Shown: one piece after another, positions 1 through 8,587 of the stretch
Numbering within the stretch: the stretch's first letter is position 1
How the letters are laid out: every line of letters begins with the position of its first letter
From: Bradyrhizobium sp. NAS80.1
GTDB taxonomy: Bacteria; Pseudomonadota; Alphaproteobacteria; Rhizobiales; Xanthobacteraceae
Assembly (NCBI RefSeq): GCF_001908205.1
Contig: NZ_LGHL01000026.1
Span: 59,687 to 123,686, forward strand
Reading direction: 5' to 3'
DNA length: 64,000 nucleotides
Translations under genes and position numbers: made by a program
The notes under the pieces: model-generated
Told to the model about the DNA's origin: nothing
Seen by the model: the letters and a program-made list of their open reading frames with translations, nothing else
The model's database searches: none

Positions 1-2198
1 ATAAACAGCGGCACGCCGTCGGCGCGGGCAAGCACCTGCTCGACGACCGTCTCGGGCAGCGTCCTGCCTTTGGTGACGCCATCGATGATGCCGGCGCTAT
101 CGCGACGGCCAAGCCGGCTCAACGGCAGCATCGTCACGTGCGGCTCGCCGATCGAGGCCGGCTGAAACTCCGGCCGGAACGTTACGACCAGCATGACCGG
201 CAGATTGGCGATCCGAGCGACCATTCGATCGAGCAGGTCCAGTGATGTCGGATCAATCCAGTGAACGTCCTCGAACACGATCAGGATGGGCTTTTCCGCC
301 GCCGCGCGATCGAGCTGGTCGAGAAGCGCTGCAAGCGTCATCTCCCGCTTCTGCTGCGGGCTTGCCGTCGCGGGCGGGTAGCGCTCGTCGGCCGGCACCC
401 CCAACAGCTCGGCGATGAGCGCCACGTCTCGGGAAAAGTTCGTCGCGATCGGCTTGAGCAAAGCCTCCAGCTTGTCGAGCTTCGCACTGGCGCTGCTGCC
501 TGGCTCGAAGCTGGCCGCTCGCTCCAGCCGCGTCATGATCGGGTAAAGCGGGCTGTGCGTATGGTGGGGCGAGCAGAAATAACGGATCACCTGGGGGTCG
601 CCCTCGAGCTTCATCAACAGGCTCTCGGCAATACGCGACTTGCCGATCCCAGGCTCGCCGGAGAGCAGCACGACCTGGCCTTCGCCCGCCTTGGCCTGGT
701 CCCAGCGCAGCATCAGCCGTTCCATCTCCTCCCAGCGGCCAACAAGCGAGGACAGCACGCCAGCGCGCCGCGCCTCGAACCGGCTGATGCCGGGTGTCTC
801 ACCACGCACCTGCCAGGCCTCTACCGATGGCGGCAGTCTCTTGCGCTCGTTCGCACCCAGCGCATGGAAGTCGAACATCCGCCCCACGAGCCGGCGCGTG
901 CTGGCGGCAATGACGACGCCGCCCGGCGCCGCGACGGCCTGCAGCTGCGCTGCCAGGTTTGGCGCTTCACCGACCGCAATATGCTGCCGGGTGCCCGCGG
1001 TCGCCGCCTGCTCGCCGACGACCACCAGGCCGCTGGCAATGCCAGCGCTTGCTTGAAGGGGCACGTCGCCCTTCAGCGCGCCGACGGCGTCCATAAGGGC
1101 GAGGCCCGCGCGCACGGCTCGTTCGGCGTCATGCTCATGAGCTGTGGGATAGCCGAAATAGACGAGCACGCCGTCGATCAGATATTGGGCGACAAATCCG
1201 TCAAATCGCGCAGCGACATCGGCGACGGCTTTGCGGAACGCACCGATCCGGTTGCGCAAATCTTCCGGATCAGGGCTTGCAGCGTCGGGCGAGCCGACGA
1301 TCGTGCAGGCCATGATCGTGAGCTGCCGCCGCTCGGGGTCGGCCGAGCCGGCCGGCAGGACCGATGACGACTCATCGGCCCGGGCCGCGGGCCTTCCAGT
1401 GTTCAACGCATCCTTCGTACTGCCATTGCTGTCGAGCCCGCGCTCGGCGGCCTCCTTGACAGGCGGCTGGGCGCTGCGCAGCTCGGCCACAAGCGACCTG
1501 GTCACCGCATCGGGCGCCGCACTCAGCTCCTGTTTGAGCAGCGTAACGAGGGCTTGGTAGTGCTTGAGAGCCTCGGCCTTGCGCCCCTCTGCGGCGAGAG
1601 CACGAACGATCAGCCGATGCGCATCCTCACGTATGTTGTTGAGCGCGACGGCGCGCTGGCCAGCCCTCAGGGCGTGCTCGGCGCGGCCAGCTGCCAACTC
1701 CTGCTCGCCGAGCCCCACCATGGCGCCAAGGGCAAGCTGCAGCAACCTCTCGCGCTCGGCGGTCAGCCATTCGCACCAGCCCTCCTCGCTGACCGCAACA
1801 TCGTCGACGAGGGGCCCCCTGTAGAGGTCCGCTGCCGCGCTCAACGCATCCCGGCTGCCCTCACGGATCAGGGCCTCGAACCGGCCAACATCGCAATGAA
1901 CCACCGCCCCGTTCAGTGATACGAGCTCGCCGTCGCTCGCAAGAGCGTCCTCGCCGAGCAATTTGCGCAACCGGAAAAGCGCCTGGCGCAGGTTCTGCTT
2001 GGCCTGCGTATCGAAATGGGAGCCCCACAGCAGGCTTGCCAGCCTGTCGCGTGGCTGCGGCCGGGGGGCGGTGCAGGCCAGATAGGCCAGCAGTCCAGCA
2101 AGCTTCTTGCTTGGCAGGTCGACAAGGCCCTCCGGCCCGGTCAGCTCCAAACGCCCCAGCAGCGAAATACAAAATCTTGGGGACGTCGCTTCGGCCAT
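1..2198 (-). CDS. SARP/BTAD transcriptional regulator with cyclase-homology and AAA ATPase domains (C-terminus outside window)
   Basis: Reading frame open from an ATG at 2198 to the window edge, about 732 residues visible. Seen in order: an OmpR/SARP-type winged helix plus bacterial transcriptional activator region (about 1-240), a class III nucleotide cyclase homology domain starting near residue 288 (RRQLTIMACTIVGS, later YLIDGVLVYFGYP), and an AAA/signal-transduction ATPase with Walker A GEPGIGKS near 513 and Walker B ILIVFEDVHWID near 638. Proteins of this design are usually large cytoplasmic regulators with a tetratricopeptide-like C-terminus, which would lie outside. Odd point: the first metal-binding Asp of the cyclase core (normally FCDLVGST) is Thr here, so cyclase activity is doubtful and a purely allosteric role is more likely. 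The second Asp (IDG) is retained. Transcription runs away from the small genes that begin at 2397. Target genes unknown. Confidence 0.85.
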   Translation of the reverse strand, partial: MAEATSPRFCISLLGRLELTGPEGLVDLPSKKLAGLLAYLACTAPRPQPRDRLASLLWGSHFDTQAKQNLRQALFRLRKLLGEDALASDGELVSLNGAVVHCDVGRFEALIREGSRDALSAAADLYRGPLVDDVAVSEEGWCEWLTAERERLLQLALGAMVGLGEQELAAGRAEHALRAGQRAVALNNIREDAHRLIVRALAAEGRKAEALKHYQALVTLLKQELSAAPDAVTRSLVAELRSAQPPVKEAAERGLDSNGSTKDALNTGRPAARADESSSVLPAGSADPERRQLTIMACTIVGSPDAASPDPEDLRNRIGAFRKAVADVAARFDGFVAQYLIDGVLVYFGYPTAHEHDAERAVRAGLALMDAVGALKGDVPLQASAGIASGLVVVGEQAATAGTRQHIAVGEAPNLAAQLQAVAAPGGVVIAASTRRLVGRMFDFHALGANERKRLPPSVEAWQVRGETPGISRFEARRAGVLSSLVGRWEEMERLMLRWDQAKAGEGQVVLLSGEPGIGKSRIAESLLMKLEGDPQVIRYFCSPHHTHSPLYPIMTRLERAASFEPGSSASAKLDKLEALLKPIATNFSRDVALIAELLGVPADERYPPATASPQQKREMTLAALLDQLDRAAAEKPILIVFEDVHWIDPTSLDLLDRMVARIANLPVMLVVTFRPEFQPASIGEPHVTMLPLSRLGRRDSAGIIDGVTKGRTLPETVVEQVLARADGVPLF

Positions 2199-2396
2199 CA
2201 ATACCCCACCGGGATCTCCAGGTAGCACCCTCCCGGCGCCACATCTTACACTTTTCACGGCGCTCCAAAGAAAAATAACGCCTCTGTAACGCTCGGACGG
2301 CGCGGGTGATGACGGCGGCAGCCTAATTCACATCGTGCAAGCAAATGCCGGGGCGCGCTCCTCTTGAGGTAAGCCCGGCGCACGTCGGAGGCCAAA

Positions 2397-2954
2397 ATGG
2401 GTACCGAGCTCGTCGGTTATCTCGCATCAGGCTTGGTCCTGAGCACTTTTCTCGCGACCGACATGCGTCTTCTGCGACTTGTTGCCATTCTGAGCAACGT
2501 CGCCTTTCTTGCCTATGGTGTGCTCGCCGGAGCAGATCCCGTCATTTGTCTTCATGCGCTCCTGCTGCCTCTGAACATTTTCCGTCTGTGGCAGCTCACC
2601 TCTACAACTGCCGGCACAGGTTCCGCAGTCCGCTCGCCAATACGCATGGCGAATCCGGCCGCTCACCAGGTCGAGGCGCAGGCCTTCCAAGATGGCAGAC
2701 GCGTCCGACTGCCCGCGCATGCTCCCTGCACGCAAGGGGCGGCGGCGCAATCAGGCGCGGCACGTCGAGATCAAGAAACAAGCTGTAGCCGTCTAGCGAA
2801 AAGGAGACTCGCCCATGGGAGATCACCGCAACTTCCTGTTTCGTCTGCTGGCTGCGTTGGAAGAGCGTCGTCAGCAACAGGCCGAGATAGTGATCAAGCG
2901 CTATGCGCGCTTGATCAACAGAGCCGCCGATCGCAATGCGCGGCGTGCCGATAG
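2397..2954 (+). CDS. Small inner-membrane protein (N-terminal helices convincing, C-terminal half doubtful)
   Basis: The ATG at 2397 has a strong ribosome site (GGAGG at 2386-2396 region, five-base spacing). The first 75 residues contain three hydrophobic segments (around GYLASGLVLSTFL, RLVAILSNVAFLAYGVLA and ICLHALLLPLNIFRLW). This resembles the short membrane module found alone or in front of cyclic-nucleotide-binding domains in proteobacteria. After about residue 75 the translation becomes low-quality, rich in Arg, Ala and Cys, and overlaps the next gene at 2815 in another frame. Either the protein really ends in a long unstructured tail, or a base change has shifted the frame near 2600-2650. 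Another frame gives a stop at about 2793, just before the next ribosome site, which would fit the second idea. Function unknown. Confidence 0.5.
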   Translation: MGTELVGYLASGLVLSTFLATDMRLLRLVAILSNVAFLAYGVLAGADPVICLHALLLPLNIFRLWQLTSTTAGTGSAVRSPIRMANPAAHQVEAQAFQDGRRVRLPAHAPCTQGAAAQSGAARRDQETSCSRLAKRRLAHGRSPQLPVSSAGCVGRASSATGRDSDQALCALDQQSRRSQCAACR

Positions 2955-2997
2955 TCCGCAGCCCGCGACGAAAAATCTCGCGCAAACCTTCAGATGA
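2815..2997 (+). CDS. Hypothetical 60-residue protein
   Basis: ATG at 2815 follows a good Shine-Dalgarno (AAGGAGA at 2801-2807). The product is short, basic and probably helical: an amphipathic stretch FLFRLLAALEERRQQQAEIVIKRYARLI followed by a polar tail; this reads as a small cytosolic helical protein. Its stop codon overlaps the start of the next small gene (ATGA at 2994-2997), a pattern typical of translationally coupled genes, which is the main reason to believe both. No family recognised. It overlaps the C-terminal part of the reading frame starting at 2397, so only one of the two can be right in 2815-2954; I favour this gene. Confidence 0.5.
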   Translation: MGDHRNFLFRLLAALEERRQQQAEIVIKRYARLINRAADRNARRADSPQPATKNLAQTFR

Positions 2998-3182
2998 CTC
3001 AGCGGGCGATCGCGCGCCACCTCGAGACTTCCGAAGCGCAAGCGGAGTCCAGGCGATGGCGTCCCGGATTCTTCATCGTTCTGTTATGCGCTGTGTTGAT
3101 AGCGCTCGCGGCCTTCGCGCAACCGCCGGCGAAAGTATTGATCCGGCCTACCAGCTCATTGCCGGCGGTTAACGTTCCCTAA
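2994..3182 (+). CDS. Small single-pass membrane protein, 62 residues
   Basis: Starts inside the stop codon of the preceding gene (ATGA overlap), suggesting translational coupling. It has a polar, charged N-terminus of about 23 residues, one transmembrane helix (FFIVLLCAVLIALAAFA, about residues 27-43), then a short tail. The predicted topology is a bitopic inner-membrane protein. No family recognised. The pair 2815/2994 may act together, a soluble helical partner and a membrane anchor, but this is only inference from their coupling. Confidence 0.5.
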   Translation: MTQRAIARHLETSEAQAESRRWRPGFFIVLLCAVLIALAAFAQPPAKVLIRPTSSLPAVNVP

Positions 3183-3290
3183 TCATGGCGAATTCCGTTT
3201 GACCGGTTTGTTGGCGCGTGAGAAGCGGACATCACGCACGCACGAGGGCACACGCCGATCTCTTCGCCGATCGGTGCCAGGATAGTATCG

Positions 3291-3406
3291 TGCCGGTGTT
3301 TTGCCCGACGTGTCAATGTCGTCGAGGCACGGAATGTCGTCGGCCGCGCAGTTCGAAAATCCCTTGTCGATCAAGCTCACTTCTACTTTGCATGGGGTTG
3401 TTTTCG
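3291..3406. repeat. Dispersed repeat, copy 1 (inverted relative to 54489-54582)
   Basis: Two blocks here reappear as exact reverse complements near 54.5 kb: 20 bases at 3291-3310 matching 54563-54582, and 24 bases at 3383-3406 matching 54489-54512. The sequence between the blocks is only loosely similar. There is no convincing gene in 3183-3569, so this interval holds only this repeat and the palindromic block that follows. Confidence 0.6.
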
Positions 3407-3410
3407 ACTT

Positions 3411-3557
3411 TTCTTCTCCCTCTCCCCGTTCTTACGGGGAGAGGGTCGGGGTGAGGGGCCGCTTCCACACGGTGGCAGACGGATTCGCGGAGAATCCCCC
3501 TCACCCGGAATCCGCGCTATGCGCGAATTCCGGCCTCTCCCCGCAAGCGGGGAGAGG
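3411..3557. repeat. Palindromic intergenic repeat (CTCTCCCC...GGGGAGAG type)
   Basis: Two strong hairpins flank an imperfect third. The first is an 11-base perfect stem at 3418-3428/3435-3445 with loop TTCTTA. The second is at 3534-3544/3547-3557 with an AA loop. A related fragment lies at 39088-39122, also beside the 3' end of a gene. The placement just downstream of the dehydrogenase stop at 3570 suggests it could also act as a transcript end for that gene. Such elements are common in rhizobial intergenic DNA. Confidence 0.7.
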
Positions 3558-3569
3558 CGAAGACGACGC

Positions 3570-4631
3570 TCACTCCGCCTGCACGATCTCCGCGATCGCG
3601 GCACCCGCCGCGATCGTGCCGAGCTTGCCGCCGACGTCACGTGTCGCCCTGCCCTCGCTGATCGCCTTCGCCACCGCCGCTTCGATCGCACGCGCGGCCT
3701 CCTCGTAGCGGACGGCGCCGCTCTTCTCGCCGTGCCAGGCCAGCAGCAGCGCGGTCGACAGGATCAGCGACACCGGATTGGCGACGTCCTGCCCCGCGAT
3801 GTCCGGCGCCGAACCATGCGCCGCCTGCGCCATGGCATAGCGATCACCGACATTGAGGGAGCCGCCGAGACCGAGGCTCCCTGATAGTTCGGCTGTCAGA
3901 TCGGAGAGAATATCGCCGAACATGTTGGTGGCAACGATGACGTCGAAACGGCCAGGGTTGCGCACCACATGCGCCATCATGGCATCGACGAGGATGTCGT
4001 CGACCTCGAGGCCAGGATAGCCCTTGGCCGCCTCGCGACAGATGTCCAGAAACATCCCGTCGCCGATCTTCAGCACATTGGCCTTGTGCACGAAGGTGAG
4101 GTGTTTACGGCGCTTCATCGCAAGCCGGCAGGCGGCGCGCGCGATGCGCTCGCAGCACAGGCGCGTGATCCGGCGCAGCGAGATCACGACGTCGGGCGTG
4201 ACCAGGAGCTCGCCATTACCCTGCTCCATGTTGCGGTCGGCGTAAAATCCTTCCGTGTTCTCGCGCACCACCACGAGATCGAAATCTCCGAGCCGGCCGG
4301 GCCGCCTCGCATAAGTGCGCGCAGGCCTGACATTGGCGTAGAGGTCGAGGCTCTTGCGGAAGTGCCGCGACGGATTGATCTCGCCATGCGCCTCGTCCTT
4401 GAAGTCGAAGGTCGCGGTCGGCCCCAGGATCACGCCATCGGCGGCACGGACGATATCGAGCAGCTCGGGGCGCACCGTCGTGCCGAACTGCTTGAGGCTC
4501 GCATGCCCGACCGCGTGCTCCTCCAGGCGCAGATTGAGCTGGAAGCGTTCCGAAGCCGCGCGCAGCACGCCCGTTGCGGCGGTCGTGATCTCCGGCCCGA
4601 TGCCGTCCCCCGGCAGAACGACGATTTGCAT
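3570..4631 (-). CDS. Isocitrate/isopropylmalate dehydrogenase family protein
   Basis: 353 residues, full length for the beta-decarboxylating dehydrogenase family (NAD(P)-linked oxidation and decarboxylation of a 2-hydroxy acid such as isopropylmalate, homoisocitrate or tartrate, cytoplasmic). Seen: the N-terminal PGDGIGPEI, the substrate-loop arginines in RPARTYARRPG, the REN-TEGFY segment, the Lys of VHKANVLK, and the metal-binding signature NMFGDILSDL followed by GSLGLGGSLN, then the cofactor loop HGSAPDIAGQD. ATG at 4631 with AGGGGA five bases upstream. It lacks neighbouring leuCD genes and faces away from a divergent MFS exporter, so a peripheral catabolic substrate is more likely than leucine synthesis. 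Exact substrate cannot be set from sequence alone. Confidence 0.9.
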   Translation of the reverse strand: MQIVVLPGDGIGPEITTAATGVLRAASERFQLNLRLEEHAVGHASLKQFGTTVRPELLDIVRAADGVILGPTATFDFKDEAHGEINPSRHFRKSLDLYANVRPARTYARRPGRLGDFDLVVVRENTEGFYADRNMEQGNGELLVTPDVVISLRRITRLCCERIARAACRLAMKRRKHLTFVHKANVLKIGDGMFLDICREAAKGYPGLEVDDILVDAMMAHVVRNPGRFDVIVATNMFGDILSDLTAELSGSLGLGGSLNVGDRYAMAQAAHGSAPDIAGQDVANPVSLILSTALLLAWHGEKSGAVRYEEAARAIEAAVAKAISEGRATRDVGGKLGTIAAGAAIAEIVQAE

Positions 4632-4800
4632 GACGATCCCCTGAAATTGCAGCAGCCAGCGCGATCATACGCTAGCGCCCGGCGTCATCGCCCGACCTTC
4701 GCGCATACAATGCATGCGTGCAGATGCCTGTGGAAGTGGCCTTGACCGTAGTACATGCCGGAAGTCCCTTTAGCCACGCCGCCGGAGCAACGCGCAGGCA

Positions 4801-6189
4801 ATGACAATCACGTTACCTGCCGCCGCGCGCGAACCCGACCACCCGATCGCCGATGGCCTGCCCGAGGTGCAGCGGCGCTGGGCGATCGCCGCCATCTTCA
4901 CCGCACTGGCGATGGCCTCGCTCGACACCGCGATCGCCAATATCGCGCTGCCCGCCATTGCCGCCGACCTGCATGTCAGCCCGGAGCAATCGGTCTGGGT
5001 GGTCAACGTCTACCAGATCGCACTGGTGGCGACGCTGCTGCCGCTCGGCGCGCTCGGCGAGATCGTCGGGCACCAGCGCATCTATCTCGGCGGCCTCATC
5101 CTGTTCACCATCGCCTCGCTGTTCTGCGCGGTGGCGTGGTCGCTCGACAGCCTGCTGGTCGCACGCACGCTGCAAGGCATCGGCGCCAGCGGCATCATGA
5201 GCGTCAACACGGCGCTGGTGCGCTTCGTCTATCCCGGCCGGATGCAGGGCCGCGGCTTCGGTCATAACGCGCTCGTGGTCGCCACTGCCTTCACCTTCGG
5301 CCCCTCGATCGCTTCCGCCATCCTGGCGATCGGCCCGTGGCCCTGGCTGTTCGCCGTCAACATTCCCTTCGGCCTCGTCGCGATCGGCATCGGCTTTGCG
5401 ATGCTGCCGAAGACGCCGCGGGCGGATCACGGGTTTGATTTCCTCGGCGCACTCCTCGCCGCGATCTGCCTCGGCCTGTTCATCACCGGGATCGGCAGCG
5501 CCGCGCATAATCTGTCGCCGACCCTCGTGGCGGTGGAGTTGGTCACAGCGCTCGTGCTCGGCTTCATCCTGACGCGGCGCCATTCGGACCATCCCGCGCC
5601 GATGCTGCCGATCGACCTGTTCAGCCGGCCGATGTTCGCGCTGTCGGCGGCGACGGCGGTCTGCTCCTTCGCAGTGCAGGGCCTCGCCTTTGTCTCGCTT
5701 CCCTTCTACTTTGAGGACGTGCTCGGCCGTTCGCAGGTCGAGACCGGCTTCTTCATGACGCCGTGGCCGCTGGTGGTCGGCATCATGGCGCCGATCGCCG
5801 GCCGCCTCTCCGATCGCCACGCAGTTGGATTGTTGGGCGGCATCGGACTGGTGCTGCTCGGCCTCGGCATGGCGCTGCTTGCGTTGCTTCCGGCCAGCCC
5901 GAGCATTCCTGACATCGTTTGGCGGATCATGATCTGCGGCATGGGGTTCGGCTTCTTCCAGGCGCCGAACATGAAGGCGATCATGTCAAGCGCACCGCCG
6001 CACCGCGGCGGTAGCGCCTCGGGCATCGTCGCTACCGCGCGTTTGACGGGACAGACGACCGGCGCAGCGCTCGCCGCGGCCTGCTTTGCCATGGCTGGAC
6101 ACAACGGCGCCACCGTCGCACTGGCGCTCGGCGCAGGCTTTGCCGCCCTCGGCAGCGTGATGAGCTTCTTGCGGCTGGCGGTGAAGTAA
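4801..6189 (+). CDS. MFS transporter, DHA2 (EmrB/QacA-like) drug:proton antiporter
   Basis: 462 residues with a soluble N-terminus of about 30 residues, then many hydrophobic helices, consistent with the 12-14 helix architecture of DHA2 proton-coupled exporters of the inner membrane. Seen: the motif-A-like loop LGALGEIVGHQRIYLGG, the SLDTAIANIALPAIA first helix typical of EmrB/QacA/SmvA proteins, and the motif-C-like RTLQGIGASGIMSVN stretch. No adjacent membrane-fusion (EmrA) or TetR gene is present, so the SmvA/QacA-like single-component class is more likely. The start has only a weak ribosome site. It ends five bases before the convergent radical SAM gene, leaving no room for a separate terminator. 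Confidence 0.9.
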   Translation: MTITLPAAAREPDHPIADGLPEVQRRWAIAAIFTALAMASLDTAIANIALPAIAADLHVSPEQSVWVVNVYQIALVATLLPLGALGEIVGHQRIYLGGLILFTIASLFCAVAWSLDSLLVARTLQGIGASGIMSVNTALVRFVYPGRMQGRGFGHNALVVATAFTFGPSIASAILAIGPWPWLFAVNIPFGLVAIGIGFAMLPKTPRADHGFDFLGALLAAICLGLFITGIGSAAHNLSPTLVAVELVTALVLGFILTRRHSDHPAPMLPIDLFSRPMFALSAATAVCSFAVQGLAFVSLPFYFEDVLGRSQVETGFFMTPWPLVVGIMAPIAGRLSDRHAVGLLGGIGLVLLGLGMALLALLPASPSIPDIVWRIMICGMGFGFFQAPNMKAIMSSAPPHRGGSASGIVATARLTGQTTGAALAAACFAMAGHNGATVALALGAGFAALGSVMSFLRLAVK

Positions 6190-6194
6190 GCCCC

Positions 6195-7808
6195 TCAAGC
6201 CGGGTGTCGGACTGCCGTCGCCTCGATCATCGCCGGCGGGATGACGTTCTCGTCGTCGAGCGCAGCGAGGCGCGCGTCGATGGCATCGATGACCTTGCGC
6301 GAGAACGGTCCGAGATGCGCGTAAGCGGCGATCATCTGCACTGCGATCCGCGCCGATGACGTGTCGCGCTTGGCGCAGTTGAGGAAGGTTTGCCAGAGCG
6401 GCCCGCGCGCTTCCGGAATCGCCGTGACCACGCGGTGCACCGTCTCCATCGCCCCGATCCTGGCGCGGATATCGCCCTCGGCCAGCTCCTGGCGCTGCTT
6501 CGACCGGTCGAGCAGCGTCATCAGGCGGTCGATGCGGCTCGCATAGGCCGCCGGGCTATAGACGCGCTCCAGCACCGTCTTGTAGTCCATCAGGATGTCG
6601 CGCAACGGGCGGACCGGATCGAAGTTGATCCCGCCCATGCATTGGTCGGCACCGACCTTCGGCGTCAGATCGTGACCCGGATGCAGCCGGCCTTCGCGAG
6701 CGAGGCGGCGCGTGAGCTGCGTGTTCGGCAAGGCGTAGAGCAGGCCGACCATGCAGACGGGAATGGCCGCCTCTTCGATGAAATCGACCATGGCATCGGC
6801 CATCGCGACCTTCTCGCTGTCGAAGCCGACGATGAAGCCTGCGGTGACGAGCATTCCGGCGGCGTAGATCTTGTGGATGCTCTCGGCGATGTTGCGCCGC
6901 GTGTTCTGCTTCTTGCGCATCGCGACCAGCGTCGCGGGATCCGGACTTTCGATGCCGACGAAGATGCCGAAGAAATTCGCCGCACCCATTAGCTCCAGCA
7001 ACTCGGGATCGTCGGCCAGATTGACCGAGGCCTCGGTCGACAGTTCGAAGGGATAGCCGTGGGCGCGCTGCCATTCGGCGAGCTTGGGCAGGAACTGCCG
7101 CAGCGATTTCTTGTTGCCGATGAAATTGTCGTCGACGAAGTCGAGATGGCCGCGGTAGCCCATCTGGTAGAGGGTCTCGAGCTCGACGAACATCTGCTCG
7201 GTCGTCTTGGTCCGCGGCACGCGTCCGTAGAGCTCGATAATGTCGCAGAACTCGCAGGTGAACGGACAGCCACGCGAGTACTGCACACCGAGATAGAGAT
7301 AGTCCTCGAATTTGAGCAGGTCGAAGCGCGGCACCGGAGTTTTGGTGACGTCGGCCTGGAATTTCGGCGCGGTGAAGACGCCGGACCTTGCCCCGCTGTC
7401 CCAGGCAGCGATGAACTCCTCGATCACGCCTTCGGCCTCGCCGAGGACCTGGAAGTCCGCACTTTCGTAAATGTGGGGGCTGGAGGTGGGATCGGGACCG
7501 CCGACGACCACCGGCTTGCCGGCCTGGCGGCACAGCTCGATCAGGCGCAGCGTATCGACCTGCTGCGACAGCATTCCGCCGGTGAAGACGACGTCGGCCC
7601 AGGCAAGATCCTCGTCACCAAAGGGCGCCGTGTTGCAGTCGATCAGCCGGACCGTCCAGTCCTTGGGCAGCATCGCCGCGACGGTGATCAGGCCGAGGGG
7701 AGCAGCCGGGCGCCGGACGCCCATCAACTTGCAGGACTCACCAAAACTCCAGAACGACTCCGCGGTGAAGAGCGGATAGAGCATCAGCACGTTGCAGGGG
7801 CTTGGCAC
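6195..7808 (-). CDS. B12-binding radical SAM protein (DUF4070-type, HpnP-like architecture)
   Basis: 537 residues. An N-terminal cobalamin-binding Rossmann domain (about 1-150; GGMLSQQ, VVVGGPDPTSS) precedes a radical SAM barrel with the [4Fe-4S] motif C-x3-C-x2-C (RGCPFTCEFCD, near residue 185). After it come DFVDDNFIGNKKS and a C-terminal DUF4070-like region (about 390-537). This is the class that includes the hopanoid C-2 methylase HpnP and other cobalamin-dependent methylases of unactivated carbon. It differs from canonical HpnP in its N-terminus, so it is best treated as a paralogue of unknown substrate. Start is GTG at 7808 with AAGGAG about ten bases upstream. No hopanoid genes are adjacent. 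Confidence 0.88.
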   Translation of the reverse strand: MPSPCNVLMLYPLFTAESFWSFGESCKLMGVRRPAAPLGLITVAAMLPKDWTVRLIDCNTAPFGDEDLAWADVVFTGGMLSQQVDTLRLIELCRQAGKPVVVGGPDPTSSPHIYESADFQVLGEAEGVIEEFIAAWDSGARSGVFTAPKFQADVTKTPVPRFDLLKFEDYLYLGVQYSRGCPFTCEFCDIIELYGRVPRTKTTEQMFVELETLYQMGYRGHLDFVDDNFIGNKKSLRQFLPKLAEWQRAHGYPFELSTEASVNLADDPELLELMGAANFFGIFVGIESPDPATLVAMRKKQNTRRNIAESIHKIYAAGMLVTAGFIVGFDSEKVAMADAMVDFIEEAAIPVCMVGLLYALPNTQLTRRLAREGRLHPGHDLTPKVGADQCMGGINFDPVRPLRDILMDYKTVLERVYSPAAYASRIDRLMTLLDRSKQRQELAEGDIRARIGAMETVHRVVTAIPEARGPLWQTFLNCAKRDTSSARIAVQMIAAYAHLGPFSRKVIDAIDARLAALDDENVIPPAMIEATAVRHPA

Positions 7809-8126
7809 GTTGATGGAACTCCTTTTGGCGTGGACCCTAGTCTACCAAAGCAAATACGTCTTGCACCGGCAAATAGGACACACTGTCGCCTGCTCCCGCG
7901 TGGAAAACGCTGGACGTCGCTTTAAGCCGGACGTTTGCGGCCGGAGAGAGGCCGCGCCCCCCGCAGAGACCGGGCCAGGCGCAACACCGCCGGTCCCATA
8001 ATCTTCCCGCACCCGTCAGATTCTTGAGAACCTAACCCTCACACTATTGATTTGAACAGTTCCAATTTGCCGGACACATTGCGCCCCTGAGTCCAGTCGG
8101 TGGATTGGCCAATCAGGGGACTTGCG
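7809..8126. promoter_or_regulatory. Divergent intergenic region
   Basis: About 318 bases between the divergently transcribed radical SAM gene and the molybdenum hydroxylase operon. The part nearest the hydroxylase (about 8030-8090) is AT-richer than its surroundings and is the likely promoter of that operon. I see no gene, hairpin or recognisable operator. Confidence 0.4.
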
Positions 8127-8576
8127 ATGGCAAACCTAACAATCAACGGAAAAACCTTCACCCTCGACGTCGAGCCGGATACCCCGCTGCTCTGGGCGAT
8201 CCGCGAAAATGCCGGCCTGACCGGCACCAAATATGGTTGCGGCATTGCACAATGTGGCGCCTGCACCGTTCACATCGACGGCGTCGCCACCCGCTCCTGC
8301 GGGGTTTCGGTCGGCGAGGTCGCGGGCAAGAAGATCACCACGATAGAGGGGCTCGCCTCCGGCGACACGCTGCACAAGGTGCAGAAGGCCTGGATCGCCC
8401 AGGACGTACCGCAATGCGGCTATTGCCAGAGCGGCATGATCATGGCCGTGGCGTCGCTGCTGAACGAGAAGCCGAAGCCGACCGACGCCGATATCGACGC
8501 GGCCATCACCAATATCTGCCGCTGCGGCACCTTCCAGCAGGTGCGCGAGGCGATCCACACGATCGCAAGCGCCTAA
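8127..8576 (+). CDS. (2Fe-2S)-binding subunit of an aldehyde/isoquinoline 1-oxidoreductase-type molybdenum hydroxylase
   Basis: 149 residues, full length for the small subunit. Two [2Fe-2S] clusters are visible: the plant-ferredoxin cluster ([17 protein letters not shown]...SC, about 39-62) and the all-alpha domain cluster (QCGYCQSGM at about 100 and CRCGTFQQ at about 135). It relays electrons from the Mo-cofactor subunit encoded next. ATG 8127 is chosen over the in-frame ATG at 8100 because AGGGGA lies at 8115-8120 and the homologous N-terminus begins MANLTING. It forms an operon with the large subunit, which starts 11 bases after its stop. Confidence 0.93.
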   Translation: MANLTINGKTFTLDVEPDTPLLWAIRENAGLTGTKYGCGIAQCGACTVHIDGVATRSCGVSVGEVAGKKITTIEGLASGDTLHKVQKAWIAQDVPQCGYCQSGMIMAVASLLNEKPKPTDADIDAAITNICRCGTFQQVREAIHTIASA

Positions 8577-8587
8577 GGAGCGGCCAC

